Assembly (NCBI RefSeq): GCF_000013045.1
Contig: NC_007677.1
Coordinates: forward strand, 2,852,001 to 2,916,000
Source: Salinibacter ruber DSM 13855
Lineage (GTDB): Bacteria > Bacteroidota > Rhodothermia > Rhodothermales > Salinibacteraceae
DNA: 64,000 bases
Direction: 5' to 3'
This document shows, one piece after another, positions 19,448 to 27,105 of the stretch (position 1 is its first letter; every line of letters starts with the position of its first letter). The translations under genes and the position numbers were made by a program. Below the pieces are notes generated by a model. That model did no database searches. It was not told the origin of the DNA and saw only the letters and a program-made list of their open reading frames with translations.

Positions 19448-20467
19448 ATGTCCACCATGCAAGCCGCCCGCATTCCCAGTGCCGGGGCCGACTTTGAAAT
19501 CGTTGACCTTCCTGTGCCCGACCCCGACGCCCACGAGGTGCGCGTTCGCGTCGAGGCGTGTGGCATCTGTCACAGCGACGCCTTCGTGAAGGAGGGCACG
19601 TTCCCCGGCCTCGAATACCCTCGCGTGCCGGGGCACGAGGTCGCCGGGGTGGTCGACGCCGTGGGAACGGATGTCACCCAGTGGTCGGAGGGCGACCGCG
19701 TGGGGGTCGGCTGGCACGGCGGCCACTGCTTCACCTGCGACGCCTGTCGCACGGGCGACTTTGTGAACTGCGAGAACGGCCTCGTGACCGGCATCCACTA
19801 CGACGGCGGCTACGCCGAGTACATGACCGCCCCCGCCGAGGCCGTGGCGAAGATGCCGGAGGCCCTGGCCGCCGAAGACGCCGCGCCCCTGCTCTGCGCC
19901 GGCATCACCACGTTCAACGCGCTTCGCAATCAGGACCTGCAGCCCGGCGACCTCGTCGCGGTGCAGGGCATCGGCGGACTGGGCCACCTGGGCGTGCAGT
20001 ACGCCGCGGCGATGGGCCTGGAGGTGGTGGCGCTCTCCACGAGTGCCGACAAGGAAGAACTGGCCCACGACCTCGGGGCCTCCCACTTCGTTGACGTCTC
20101 GAGCACCGACCCGGCCGAGGCGCTCCAGCACCAGGGCGGGGCCGACCTCATCCTGGCCACCGCCCCAAACGCCGACGCCATCACGTCGGTCGTCGGCGGG
20201 CTGGGCCGCGACGGGGACCTCGTGATCGTCGCCGCGACGGGAGAGGCGGTCGAGGTCCCGCCGATGGCGCTCATTCAGGGCCGCAAGTCGGTCTCCGGCT
20301 GGCCCAGCGGCGACGCGAAGGACTCGGAGGACACGCTCGCGTTCAGCGCGCAGGCCGAGGCGCTGCCCGAGATTGAGACCTTCTCTCTAGAGGAGGCCGG
20401 GGCCGCCTACGACCGCATGATCAACAATGAGGCCCGCTTCCGCGCGGTCCTCACGATGGACCATTAG
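19448..20467 (+). CDS. Zinc-dependent alcohol dehydrogenase (MDR family)
   Basis: Cytoplasmic NAD(P)-dependent oxidoreductase of 339 residues from ATG 19448. Catalytic zinc ligands are in CGICHSD (about 40) and GHEVAG (about 63). The structural-zinc loop is reduced: HCFTCDACRTGDFVNC keeps the four-cysteine spacing. The Rossmann motif is GIGGLGHLGVQYA near 175, and a late YDRMINNEARFRAVL is typical of the AdhP/YjgB branch. The substrate cannot be told. A hairpin follows at 20504-20534 before the convergent MFS gene. Confidence 0.9.
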   Translation: MSTMQAARIPSAGADFEIVDLPVPDPDAHEVRVRVEACGICHSDAFVKEGTFPGLEYPRVPGHEVAGVVDAVGTDVTQWSEGDRVGVGWHGGHCFTCDACRTGDFVNCENGLVTGIHYDGGYAEYMTAPAEAVAKMPEALAAEDAAPLLCAGITTFNALRNQDLQPGDLVAVQGIGGLGHLGVQYAAAMGLEVVALSTSADKEELAHDLGASHFVDVSSTDPAEALQHQGGADLILATAPNADAITSVVGGLGRDGDLVIVAATGEAVEVPPMALIQGRKSVSGWPSGDAKDSEDTLAFSAQAEALPEIETFSLEEAGAAYDRMINNEARFRAVLTMDH

Positions 20468-20503
20468 GGCCGGCCCGGAGAGGGGACGCCACCGCATCGA
20501 CGC

Positions 20504-20534
20504 CCCGGACGAGGGCCCTGGCCGCCCGTCCGGG
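20504..20534. terminator. Convergent hairpin between adh and MFS genes
   Basis: CCCGGACG pairs with CGTCCGGG (8 bp) around a 15-base loop. No T run on either side, so it may terminate weakly in both directions. Confidence 0.4.
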
Positions 20535-20539
20535 CGTTC

Positions 20540-21763
20540 CTACTCCGCGCTGAGGAGCCACAGCGCCGCGAGCCCCACCAGGAAGGCCACGCCCCCGGCC
20601 GCGTAGAACACCGCCTCGATGCCGCCCAGCGCGAGCGCCAGGCCCATCAGGAGCGGCCCCCCGGCCTGCCCAAGGCGCAGGATCGTGCCGTTGAGGGACA
20701 GAATCACACCGCGGGAGGCCTCCGACGACAGCTCGGTCAGCCGGGTCTGCAGGGCCGGCTGGTTGAGGCCCTGTGCCACGCCGTAGAACAGCGACGCCAT
20801 CCCGACGCCCCACACGCCGGGCGCCAGCGGCATGAGGACAAGCGCCACCCCGTCGATCACGATGGATCCCTGGATGAGGCGACGGGGCGGGATCCAGGTC
20901 GCCAGGCGTCCAATCTGGGTCGCCACCAGGGCGCTCGACACCGACGCCGCGGCCAGCACCACCCCCGACACGACGGACGAGGCGCCGAAGCGGGTCTCGA
21001 CGAGCTCCGGCACGTACGTGAGGAAGGCGCCGAAGATCAGGACAAAGATGCCGAGGTTGACGGCGAGCAGGCCGAAGACCCGTCGATCCCGCAGGCGCGC
21101 CCCCACCGTCCGGAGGTAGCCCCGAAAGCCCTCCGCACTCGACCGACCGTCGACCGCCGGGGCCTCCAGCTTCCACGCCACCGCCGTCCCCACTGGAAGG
21201 GCGAGAAGCGGGAGCGCGAACGGCACGTACCACGCGATGGCCGCCAGCATTCCGCCCACGGCCGGGAAGGCCGCCGTCCCCACGTTGAGGGCCGTGGCGT
21301 TGTAGCCGACCACCGCGGCCCGCGTCGCGCCGTCGTACCGGTCGCCAATGATCGTAATGGCGAGCCCGACCAGCGGCGCCGCGGCGAACCCCTGCACGGC
21401 CCGCAGGACGAGCAAGACGGGAAACGACCGGGCCAGGGCGCACGCCCCGCCGGCGATCCCAAACACGAACAGCGTGGGCACCAGCACCCGCTTCCGTCCC
21501 AGGCGGTCGGCGCCGATGCCCGCGAGGGGGGCACTCAGGAGGCCCGGGAGCGAATAGACCGTTACGACCCAGCCCACCTGGACCCGCGAAATGCCGAGCA
21601 CGTCGACGACCTGCGGAAAGGCGGGCGACACCCCGGACACATTGCCGACTCCGACCAGCGTGACGGCAAAGAGCAGCCAAACGTCGAGTTCAGCGAGGGG
21701 TGAAGAGTCCGACGACGCGCTCGGGGAACGAGCGGAGCCCTCGGCGTCGTCGGCAGGTGCCAT
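20540..21763 (-). CDS. Major facilitator superfamily transporter
   Basis: Inner-membrane transporter of 407 residues with about 12 hydrophobic segments. The cytoplasmic loop motif between helices 2 and 3 is present as GIGADRLGRKRVLVP (about residue 75), and the helix-4 region reads RAVQGFAAAPLVGLAI. It resembles drug-efflux-type MFS proteins; the substrate is not evident. The ATG at 21761-21763 is only 12 nt from the predicted 3' splice site of the upstream group II intron, so the intron or its splicing would affect the leader of this gene. Confidence 0.87.
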   Translation of the reverse strand: MAPADDAEGSARSPSASSDSSPLAELDVWLLFAVTLVGVGNVSGVSPAFPQVVDVLGISRVQVGWVVTVYSLPGLLSAPLAGIGADRLGRKRVLVPTLFVFGIAGGACALARSFPVLLVLRAVQGFAAAPLVGLAITIIGDRYDGATRAAVVGYNATALNVGTAAFPAVGGMLAAIAWYVPFALPLLALPVGTAVAWKLEAPAVDGRSSAEGFRGYLRTVGARLRDRRVFGLLAVNLGIFVLIFGAFLTYVPELVETRFGASSVVSGVVLAAASVSSALVATQIGRLATWIPPRRLIQGSIVIDGVALVLMPLAPGVWGVGMASLFYGVAQGLNQPALQTRLTELSSEASRGVILSLNGTILRLGQAGGPLLMGLALALGGIEAVFYAAGGVAFLVGLAALWLLSAE

Positions 21764-21775
21764 AAGCGATACGAG

Positions 21776-22769
21776 GTGAAAGTAAGAGGTTGGTGCGTTT
21801 AATCTCTTCAGATACCTTAAAGGCCGTCTCCAACCTCTTCTTCCCGAACCGGGCGTACACCTTTCGGCGTACCTCGGCTCTCTACGAAGTCTCTATTGAG
21901 GCACATCGGCCTCACGTTTCCGCAATGGCCTACCACATTCCCATTCAGGAACGCTTACTTCAGCCCCTTCCCATCTGGGGCAGGCTTCCAATTTCGGGGT
22001 GCAAGAATCCCCTACCAATTCCCGGATACTTATCCGGTCCCTCCTGCCGTGACTTCCAATCACTGTGTCTGGGACTTCGTCGGTCATCTTCTGTACTTTG
22101 TATTTGAGTCTTCGTTATCCATCTTCGCCAGTGTCAGCCATTTCGGGCTGCTCCAAGGCTACTACACAGGCTCCGCCGACACCCAGCAGGCATCGGTAGA
22201 TCTAGGTACCCTATCATCCTACTGGGTGTATCCTGGATTTCGCAGGTTCATTCACATTCGCCAAACGTAGGTCCCGCCTATTCCTTGTCCCTTGTACCCG
22301 GCAGAACAACCGGGCTATCGCGATTAGAGCCTTAAAGCGTGGTTCAGGCTCTATGTCTCCGTCTCACTGGAAAACTATCTGTTGGGTAAAACAGGAACCC
22401 TTCAGTGATCGCGCAGACCTCTTTTGGCTTCCCGGCAGGAGACATGTAGAGTTTCTGCATGATAACAGTGGCAATTTGCCTCTCACGGGACTTAACTCCG
22501 CCAAAAGATTCAATCTCTGAAGTAGCTTCAGTCCGGGGTGCCTTTTCCCGATGGAACTGAGGCGGTTCTTTGAAAATGACCTTGTTTGGCCATCGCCAAG
22601 GGGAGCACCTTAGGGCTTGCTACTAGCCCCGTCTCCCCATTCCTGGGCCGGATTCTCCACGGCACGTCCTATTACATGCCGCTTAGGCCCGTAGGGCGGT
22701 CGTGCTGCTCACGTCAGCACGCGTTCAATGTGAAAAGAACAATGGATGAGCCTGCGATTTCCAGCTCAC
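21776..22769 (-). ncRNA. Group II intron without a reverse-transcriptase gene (5' end approximate)
   Basis: Self-splicing ribozyme read on the minus strand. Domain V is clear at 21846-21880: GAGCCG and CGGTTC close the base, GTACGCC pairs with GGTGTAC under a GAAA tetraloop, with the expected 2-nt bulge. Domain VI follows: AAGAGGTTGG pairs with CCAACCTCTT, then an unpaired A at 21783 and CTTTCAC, placing the branch A 7 nt from an intron end in AC (21776). About 900 nt of structured, lower-GC sequence upstream fits domains I-III. The 5' end is unfixed: GTGAG at 22769 and GTGCT at 22720 are both possible. No intron-encoded protein is visible; one 64-codon frame (22087-21893) lies in the domain IV position. 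It sits between the GH13 and MFS genes. Confidence 0.8.
21846..21880 (-). ncRNA. Group II intron domain V
   Basis: A 35-nt hairpin with the catalytic AGC triad, GAAA loop and two-base bulge on the 3' strand. One A (position 7 of the hairpin) appears bulged or mispaired in the lower stem, a small departure from the 34-nt consensus. Confidence 0.8.
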
Positions 22770-22838
22770 TGAGACGTAAGCAAGACCTCGCGAGTCCGGG
22801 CGCGGGCGCCCTGCGGTGTCGACCTTCCGATTTGTCGG

Positions 22839-24230
22839 TCATTCCGCAGTCGCCCGCCGGAGAACGCGGTAGTCGTAGCCCTCTAGGGTCATCGTCGCGC
22901 CCTCCACAGACGCCCCCGTCGAGGCATCGGTGAGGGGCGCGTCGGCGTAGCCGTCCGGAAGGGATACCTCGCGCGAGGCGTCGCGGACGTTCACCGCAAC
23001 GAGCAGGCTGTCCGTGTCGGTCGCCCGCTCGTACACCAGCACGTCCTCGGCATCCGGGGTGTGCACCGTCAGGGCCCCGGTCCGCAGGGCCGGGCTGTCG
23101 CCGTACAGCCGGAGGTAATCACGGTAGAAGCGTCGGACATCGGGCGTCTGCGACCAGTCGTACGGCGTGCGGGCAAAGAAGGACACCGAATCGGTCACGC
23201 CCAGCTCCTGGCCGTTGTAGACCAGCGGCGCTCCGGGCATGCTCGTCGCAAGCACGAACGCCGCCGTCGAGCCCTCCAGGCCGTCGAAGAGGGCGGGCGG
23301 AGGGGCGTCCCACATCGTCTCGTCGTGGTTCGTGGTGAAGCGTAGGCGCCGGGCCGCCTCCGGCAGATTGGCAAGGGTGGTGTCAACCTGCGTGGCGAGG
23401 GTGCGGACGGGGGCGTCCTCCTCCCACACCCGCTTCAGCGCGCCGTAAAACGGCCAGGCGTACGTCTGGTCGAAGCCTACTTCATGCATTTCTGGCCTCG
23501 CCGCCTCCGCCAGCATCAGCACCTCCTTGCGGGCCTCCACCGAGTCAATCGCGTTCTCCCAGAAGTCGAGCGGCACCGCGTGGGCCACGTCGGCCCGGTA
23601 GCCGTCAATGTTAAACTCGCGAACCCAGTACTGCATGACGTCGATCATCTCCTGCCGCGTCCGCGGATTCTCAAAGTCGAGCTCCACCACGTCCGTCCAG
23701 TTGGTCGTGTCGCCGTTCAGGACAGGCACCGTAAAGCCATTGATAGGCCCGTCGCTGTACATGTCCGGGTGCTCGTCCAGCCACGGGTGGTCCCAGGCCG
23801 TGTGATTGGCCACCAGGTCGATGATGATGTGCATATCCCGGGCGTGCACCGAATCCACGAGCGCCCGGAAGTCTTCTTTCGTTCCGTAGTCCGGATTCAC
23901 GTCGTAGTAGTCCCGAATCGAGTACGGGGACCCGAGCGCCCCGATGTCGCTCTTGCGCCGCTTTTCGCCGATCGGGTGGATGGGCATGAGCCAGAGCGTG
24001 TTGACGCCCATCGCCTGAATCTCGTCGAGCCGCCCGATGAGTCCCTGGAAGGTGCCCTCCGCGGAGGCGTCCGGGACGAACACCTCGTAGACGGTGGCGT
24101 CCTGCACCCAGGCCGGCTCGCCCACCCCGTCAATGGAGGGGGAGGCGGACTCGTTCGACGGGCTCGCGCATCCGACGAGGCCGATCGCGAGTGCGGATGC
24201 GAGCGCGAGAAGAACCGGGCGGTGGGGCAT
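22839..24230 (-). CDS. GH13 alpha-amylase-family lipoprotein
   Basis: Glycoside hydrolase of 463 residues from ATG 24230, with a lipoprotein signal (ALAIGLVGC lipobox) that would anchor it in the envelope. The four conserved GH13 regions are present: DLVANH (about 137), GYRADVAHAVP with the nucleophile Asp (about 215), LAEAARPE with the acid/base Glu (about 244) and FTTNHDE (about 305). A C-terminal beta domain ends VEGATMTLEGYDYRVLRR. It probably acts on short maltodextrins or related alpha-glucans. An SDR gene lies upstream and a group II intron directly downstream. Confidence 0.9.
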   Translation of the reverse strand: MPHRPVLLALASALAIGLVGCASPSNESASPSIDGVGEPAWVQDATVYEVFVPDASAEGTFQGLIGRLDEIQAMGVNTLWLMPIHPIGEKRRKSDIGALGSPYSIRDYYDVNPDYGTKEDFRALVDSVHARDMHIIIDLVANHTAWDHPWLDEHPDMYSDGPINGFTVPVLNGDTTNWTDVVELDFENPRTRQEMIDVMQYWVREFNIDGYRADVAHAVPLDFWENAIDSVEARKEVLMLAEAARPEMHEVGFDQTYAWPFYGALKRVWEEDAPVRTLATQVDTTLANLPEAARRLRFTTNHDETMWDAPPPALFDGLEGSTAAFVLATSMPGAPLVYNGQELGVTDSVSFFARTPYDWSQTPDVRRFYRDYLRLYGDSPALRTGALTVHTPDAEDVLVYERATDTDSLLVAVNVRDASREVSLPDGYADAPLTDASTGASVEGATMTLEGYDYRVLRRATAE

Positions 24231-24420
24231 AACGAAGACGGCAACTGGACAAGACACAACTGTGCCCGTCGCTCGGCGGGGGCGCCGCAGGGCGACAGGG
24301 ATACAGTATAGGAAAGAGCCCGAACGCCCCCAAGTCCCGTCCTCCGTCGTCGCCTCGCCTCGGTCGCCCTCCCCCGACCGCCGGCGGGGCACATGGGCAA
24401 CACGGCAGGCCCCACACGGA

Positions 24421-25023
24421 CTACGCCAGGGCCCGCGCATCGAGGGTCTCGCCCGTCATGTCGCCCTCCAGGCTCGTCCGGTACGCCTCCGCCACGGCCG
24501 CCGCCGGCAGGCCGTCACTGGGATCCTCGCCCATTTCATCGAGTGTCTCCGCCACCCAGGGCGGGCTCACCACGTTGACCCGGATGTCCCGCGGCGCCTC
24601 CAGGGCGGCCGCCCGCACGAACCCCTCGACGCCAGCATTGACGAGGCTGATGGCCGCGCTGCCCGGCATTGGCTCCTGACTCAGCACGCCGCTCGTGAGG
24701 GTAAAGCTCCCCCCGTCGCGCACCACGTCGAGCCCGTGGCGGACAAGGTGTACTTGTCCCATGAGCTTATTCGACAGGCTGCGGGAAAAGTCGTCGGTCG
24801 TTAGCTCGAGAAGCTCGCCGAAGGCCGCCTCCCCTGCACACGAGAGCACAGCGTCCTGCGGGGCCACGGCGTCGTAGAGCCGATCAATCGATTCGGGATC
24901 GGCCAGATCGACCTGCAGCTCGCCGCTCGTGTGCCCCACCGCCGTTACGTCGTGCCGGGGCGAGAGCGTGTCCACGACGGCGCTGCCGATGGTGCCGGTG
25001 CCGCCGACGACAAGAACATCCAT
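24421..25023 (-). CDS. Short-chain dehydrogenase/reductase
   Basis: Cytoplasmic SDR protein of 200 residues from ATG 25023. The cofactor motif GGTGTIGSAV near residue 7 is followed by the conserved VLSCAGEAAFG (NNAG-like) near residue 65 and TLTSGVLSQEP near 120. At the catalytic Tyr-x-x-x-Lys position I read SAAISLVNAGVEGF, with no Tyr or Lys, so the active site may be altered. The same loss is known in a subgroup of short SDR proteins. It sits 190 bp upstream of the GH13 gene. No substrate is suggested. Confidence 0.75.
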   Translation of the reverse strand: MDVLVVGGTGTIGSAVVDTLSPRHDVTAVGHTSGELQVDLADPESIDRLYDAVAPQDAVLSCAGEAAFGELLELTTDDFSRSLSNKLMGQVHLVRHGLDVVRDGGSFTLTSGVLSQEPMPGSAAISLVNAGVEGFVRAAALEAPRDIRVNVVSPPWVAETLDEMGEDPSDGLPAAAVAEAYRTSLEGDMTGETLDARALA

Positions 25024-25351
25024 GGTAGAGGAGAGAGGTTCGTGCAAGGGAGCAACGTGGAACGTCAGACCCGCCGTATTTCCGCCCCAGTCCGCCCCGG
25101 GCGCCGAGGCGGGGACACAGCACCCATTTTTTAGGACGGGCTTGGCGGAGGCGTGTAGCGGCCCGACCATCATACAAAAGTGGGCGGGAAAATGAGAAAT
25201 GGCCCTGCACGATGGACCGAGGCGTGCCGTCCTCGACGGTCGGACGACGGTCCAGACGGTCGTCCGGCTCCGGCCTCACGAACGCTTCACGCCGCGCGCC
25301 ACGAACAGATGCGACGGGGCAGCATATACAGGAGTGTGTCTTTGACATTTT
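25024..25351. other. Intergenic region between the SDR gene and tRNA-Lys
   Basis: About 330 bp with no gene. A TATACA hexamer at 25325-25330, 22 bp upstream of tRNA-Lys, is a plausible -10 element; the matching -35 (CGAACA at 25302) is poor. It must also hold the promoter of the minus-strand SDR gene. Confidence 0.4.
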
Positions 25352-25425
25352 GACCTCGTAGCTCAGCTTGGCAGAGCAACGGACTTTTAATCCGTGAGTC
25401 GCAGGTTCGAATCCTGCCGGGGTCA
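25352..25425 (+). tRNA. tRNA-Lys (anticodon TTT)
   Basis: A 74-nt cloverleaf. Acceptor GACCTCG/CGGGGTC has one G-T pair. The anticodon stem ACGGA/TCCGT encloses loop CTTTTAA with anticodon TTT, and the T-arm is GCAGG-TTCGAAT-CCTGC. The discriminator is A and CCA is not encoded. Confidence 0.95.
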
Positions 25426-25515
25426 CTGCATGCGCGAGTGGCGAGCGGCAGAGAACAACGGCCGAAACAAGCCCCTCACACTCGTCATTCCAGATTCGCA
25501 ATTTGAAGTCGACCT

Positions 25516-25601
25516 GCCCGAGTGGCGGAATTGGTAGACGCGCATGGTTGAGGGCCATGTGGCCGTTATAGGCCGTGGAGGTTCGAGTCCTCTCTCGGGC
25601 A
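25516..25601 (+). tRNA. tRNA-Leu (anticodon GAG)
   Basis: An 86-nt type II tRNA with a long variable arm. Acceptor GCCCGAG/CTCGGGC, anticodon stem CATGG/CCATG with loop TTGAGGG (anticodon GAG), T-arm GGAGG-TTCGAGT-CCTCT. CCA is not encoded. It is 90 bp from tRNA-Lys and probably co-transcribed. Confidence 0.95.
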
Positions 25602-25604
25602 CCG

Positions 25605-25637
25605 CCCCCTGGTTGCCGTTCGCAGCCAGGGGGTTTT
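25605..25637 (+). terminator. Rho-independent terminator after tRNA-Leu
   Basis: CCCCCTGG pairs with CCAGGGGG, with an inner TTGC/GCAG step and a short loop, followed by TTTT. It begins four bases past the tRNA 3' end. Confidence 0.85.
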
Positions 25638-25737
25638 CGTTTGGCCGGAAGCGTTCCGGGACCGCGATGGCCGTGACACGGCCTCGTGGCCCGCGGCGTC
25701 CGGCCTCGCGTCCCGTCGCCCCACCCCGCCTTCGCGA

Positions 25738-27075
25738 ATGACCACGCCCGACCGCACGCCCGTCAAAGTGGGCCTGCTGACCGCCGCTTCGCTCGTAGTG
25801 GCCAACATGGTCGGCACCGGCATTTTCACCAGCGTCGGGTTTCAGGTGGAGTACCTGGACTCCCCCTTCGCGCTCCTCATGCTGTGGGCGGTAGGGGGCG
25901 TCATCTCGCTCTGCGGGGCCCTCACCTACGGGGAGCTGGGCGCCGCCCTTCCCCGCTCCGGGGGCGAGTACCATCTCATCTCGGAGTTGTACCACCCCTC
26001 GCTCGGCTTCATTGCCGGGTGGATCTCGGCGACACTCGGCTTTGCGGGGCCCACCGCACTCGCCGCCATTGCCTTTGGGGACTACACCACCGCGGTCTTC
26101 CCGAGCCTGTCGTCCACCCACCTGGCGGCCGGCATCGTGCTCCTCTGCTCCGCCATCCACGCCACGAGCATCACGTGGGGCAGCTGGTTCCAGAACGCGT
26201 TTACGGCCCTGAAGGTGCTGCTCATCCTCGTCTTCGTGGGCGCGGCCGTTCGGGCCGACCCGACGCACAGCATCACGGTCGCCCCCAGCGGAGACGGCCT
26301 AAACGAGCTCCTGAGCCCCGGCTTCGCCGTGTCGCTGGTGTTCGTGTCGTACGCCTATGCCGGGTGGAACGCTGCCATCTACATTGTCGGGGAGATTCGG
26401 GATCCCCAGCGCAACCTGCCGCTCTCGCTGGTGCTGGGCACCGCGCTCGTGACGGTCCTCTACGTGCTGCTCAACTTCGTCTTCCTATACACGGTGCCCG
26501 CCCAGGAGATGGCCGGGGAGGTGGAGGTGGGCTTTCTCGCCGGCTCCGTCATCTTCGGGGACGCAGGGGGCGAGGTGATGTCGCTGTTTATCGCCCTGCT
26601 TCTGATCTCCACCGTGAGCGCCCTCGTCTACCTGGGGCCGCGCGTCACCCAGGCGATGGGCGAGGACGCCCCCGCGCTCCGCTGGCTCGCGGTCACCAAC
26701 GACCGGGGGATTCCCGTCAATTCCATTCTGTTCCAGCTGGGCCTCGCCCTCCTCTTCATTTACACGTCCACCTTCGACCAGGTGCTCGTGTACGCCGGCT
26801 TTACGCTCATCCTGTCGACGATGGTGACGGTCGCCGGGGTGTTCGTCCTCCGCTGGCGCCGGCCCGAGATCGATCGCCCGTACACGACGTGGGGCTACCC
26901 GGTGACGCCGCTCCTCTTCCTGGCGGCGAACGCCTGGATCCTCGTGTACGTGTTTCTCGACCGCCCCACCGAGTCGCTGATCGGGCTCGGCATCGTGGCC
27001 GTAGGAGCAGCCCTCTACTTTGCCAGCCAGTGGGGCGCCCCGGACGAGGCCCCGGTCTCCGGACCCCGCCCGTAG
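25738..27075 (+). CDS. APC-family amino acid permease
   Basis: Inner-membrane transporter of 445 residues with about 12 hydrophobic segments. The first helix carries the substrate-contact motif NMVGTGIFTSVGF (GxGIF type), and helix 6 is preceded by FVSYAYAGWNAAIYIVGEIRDPQRN, the conserved family loop. Helix 3 begins SGGEYHLISELYHPSLGFIAGW. It most resembles the APC/LAT branch. The amino acid transported cannot be told. It stands alone; a TonB receptor converges on it with 30 bp between the stops. Confidence 0.9.
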   Translation: MTTPDRTPVKVGLLTAASLVVANMVGTGIFTSVGFQVEYLDSPFALLMLWAVGGVISLCGALTYGELGAALPRSGGEYHLISELYHPSLGFIAGWISATLGFAGPTALAAIAFGDYTTAVFPSLSSTHLAAGIVLLCSAIHATSITWGSWFQNAFTALKVLLILVFVGAAVRADPTHSITVAPSGDGLNELLSPGFAVSLVFVSYAYAGWNAAIYIVGEIRDPQRNLPLSLVLGTALVTVLYVLLNFVFLYTVPAQEMAGEVEVGFLAGSVIFGDAGGEVMSLFIALLLISTVSALVYLGPRVTQAMGEDAPALRWLAVTNDRGIPVNSILFQLGLALLFIYTSTFDQVLVYAGFTLILSTMVTVAGVFVLRWRRPEIDRPYTTWGYPVTPLLFLAANAWILVYVFLDRPTESLIGLGIVAVGAALYFASQWGAPDEAPVSGPRP

Positions 27076-27105
27076 CGTCCTGCCTTGCATCCCGACAGGG
27101 AGCCG

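Noticed and set aside
21893-22087. A 64-codon frame inside the group II intron as a gene
   Set aside because: It lies in the domain IV position and matches no reverse transcriptase or other family I recognise.
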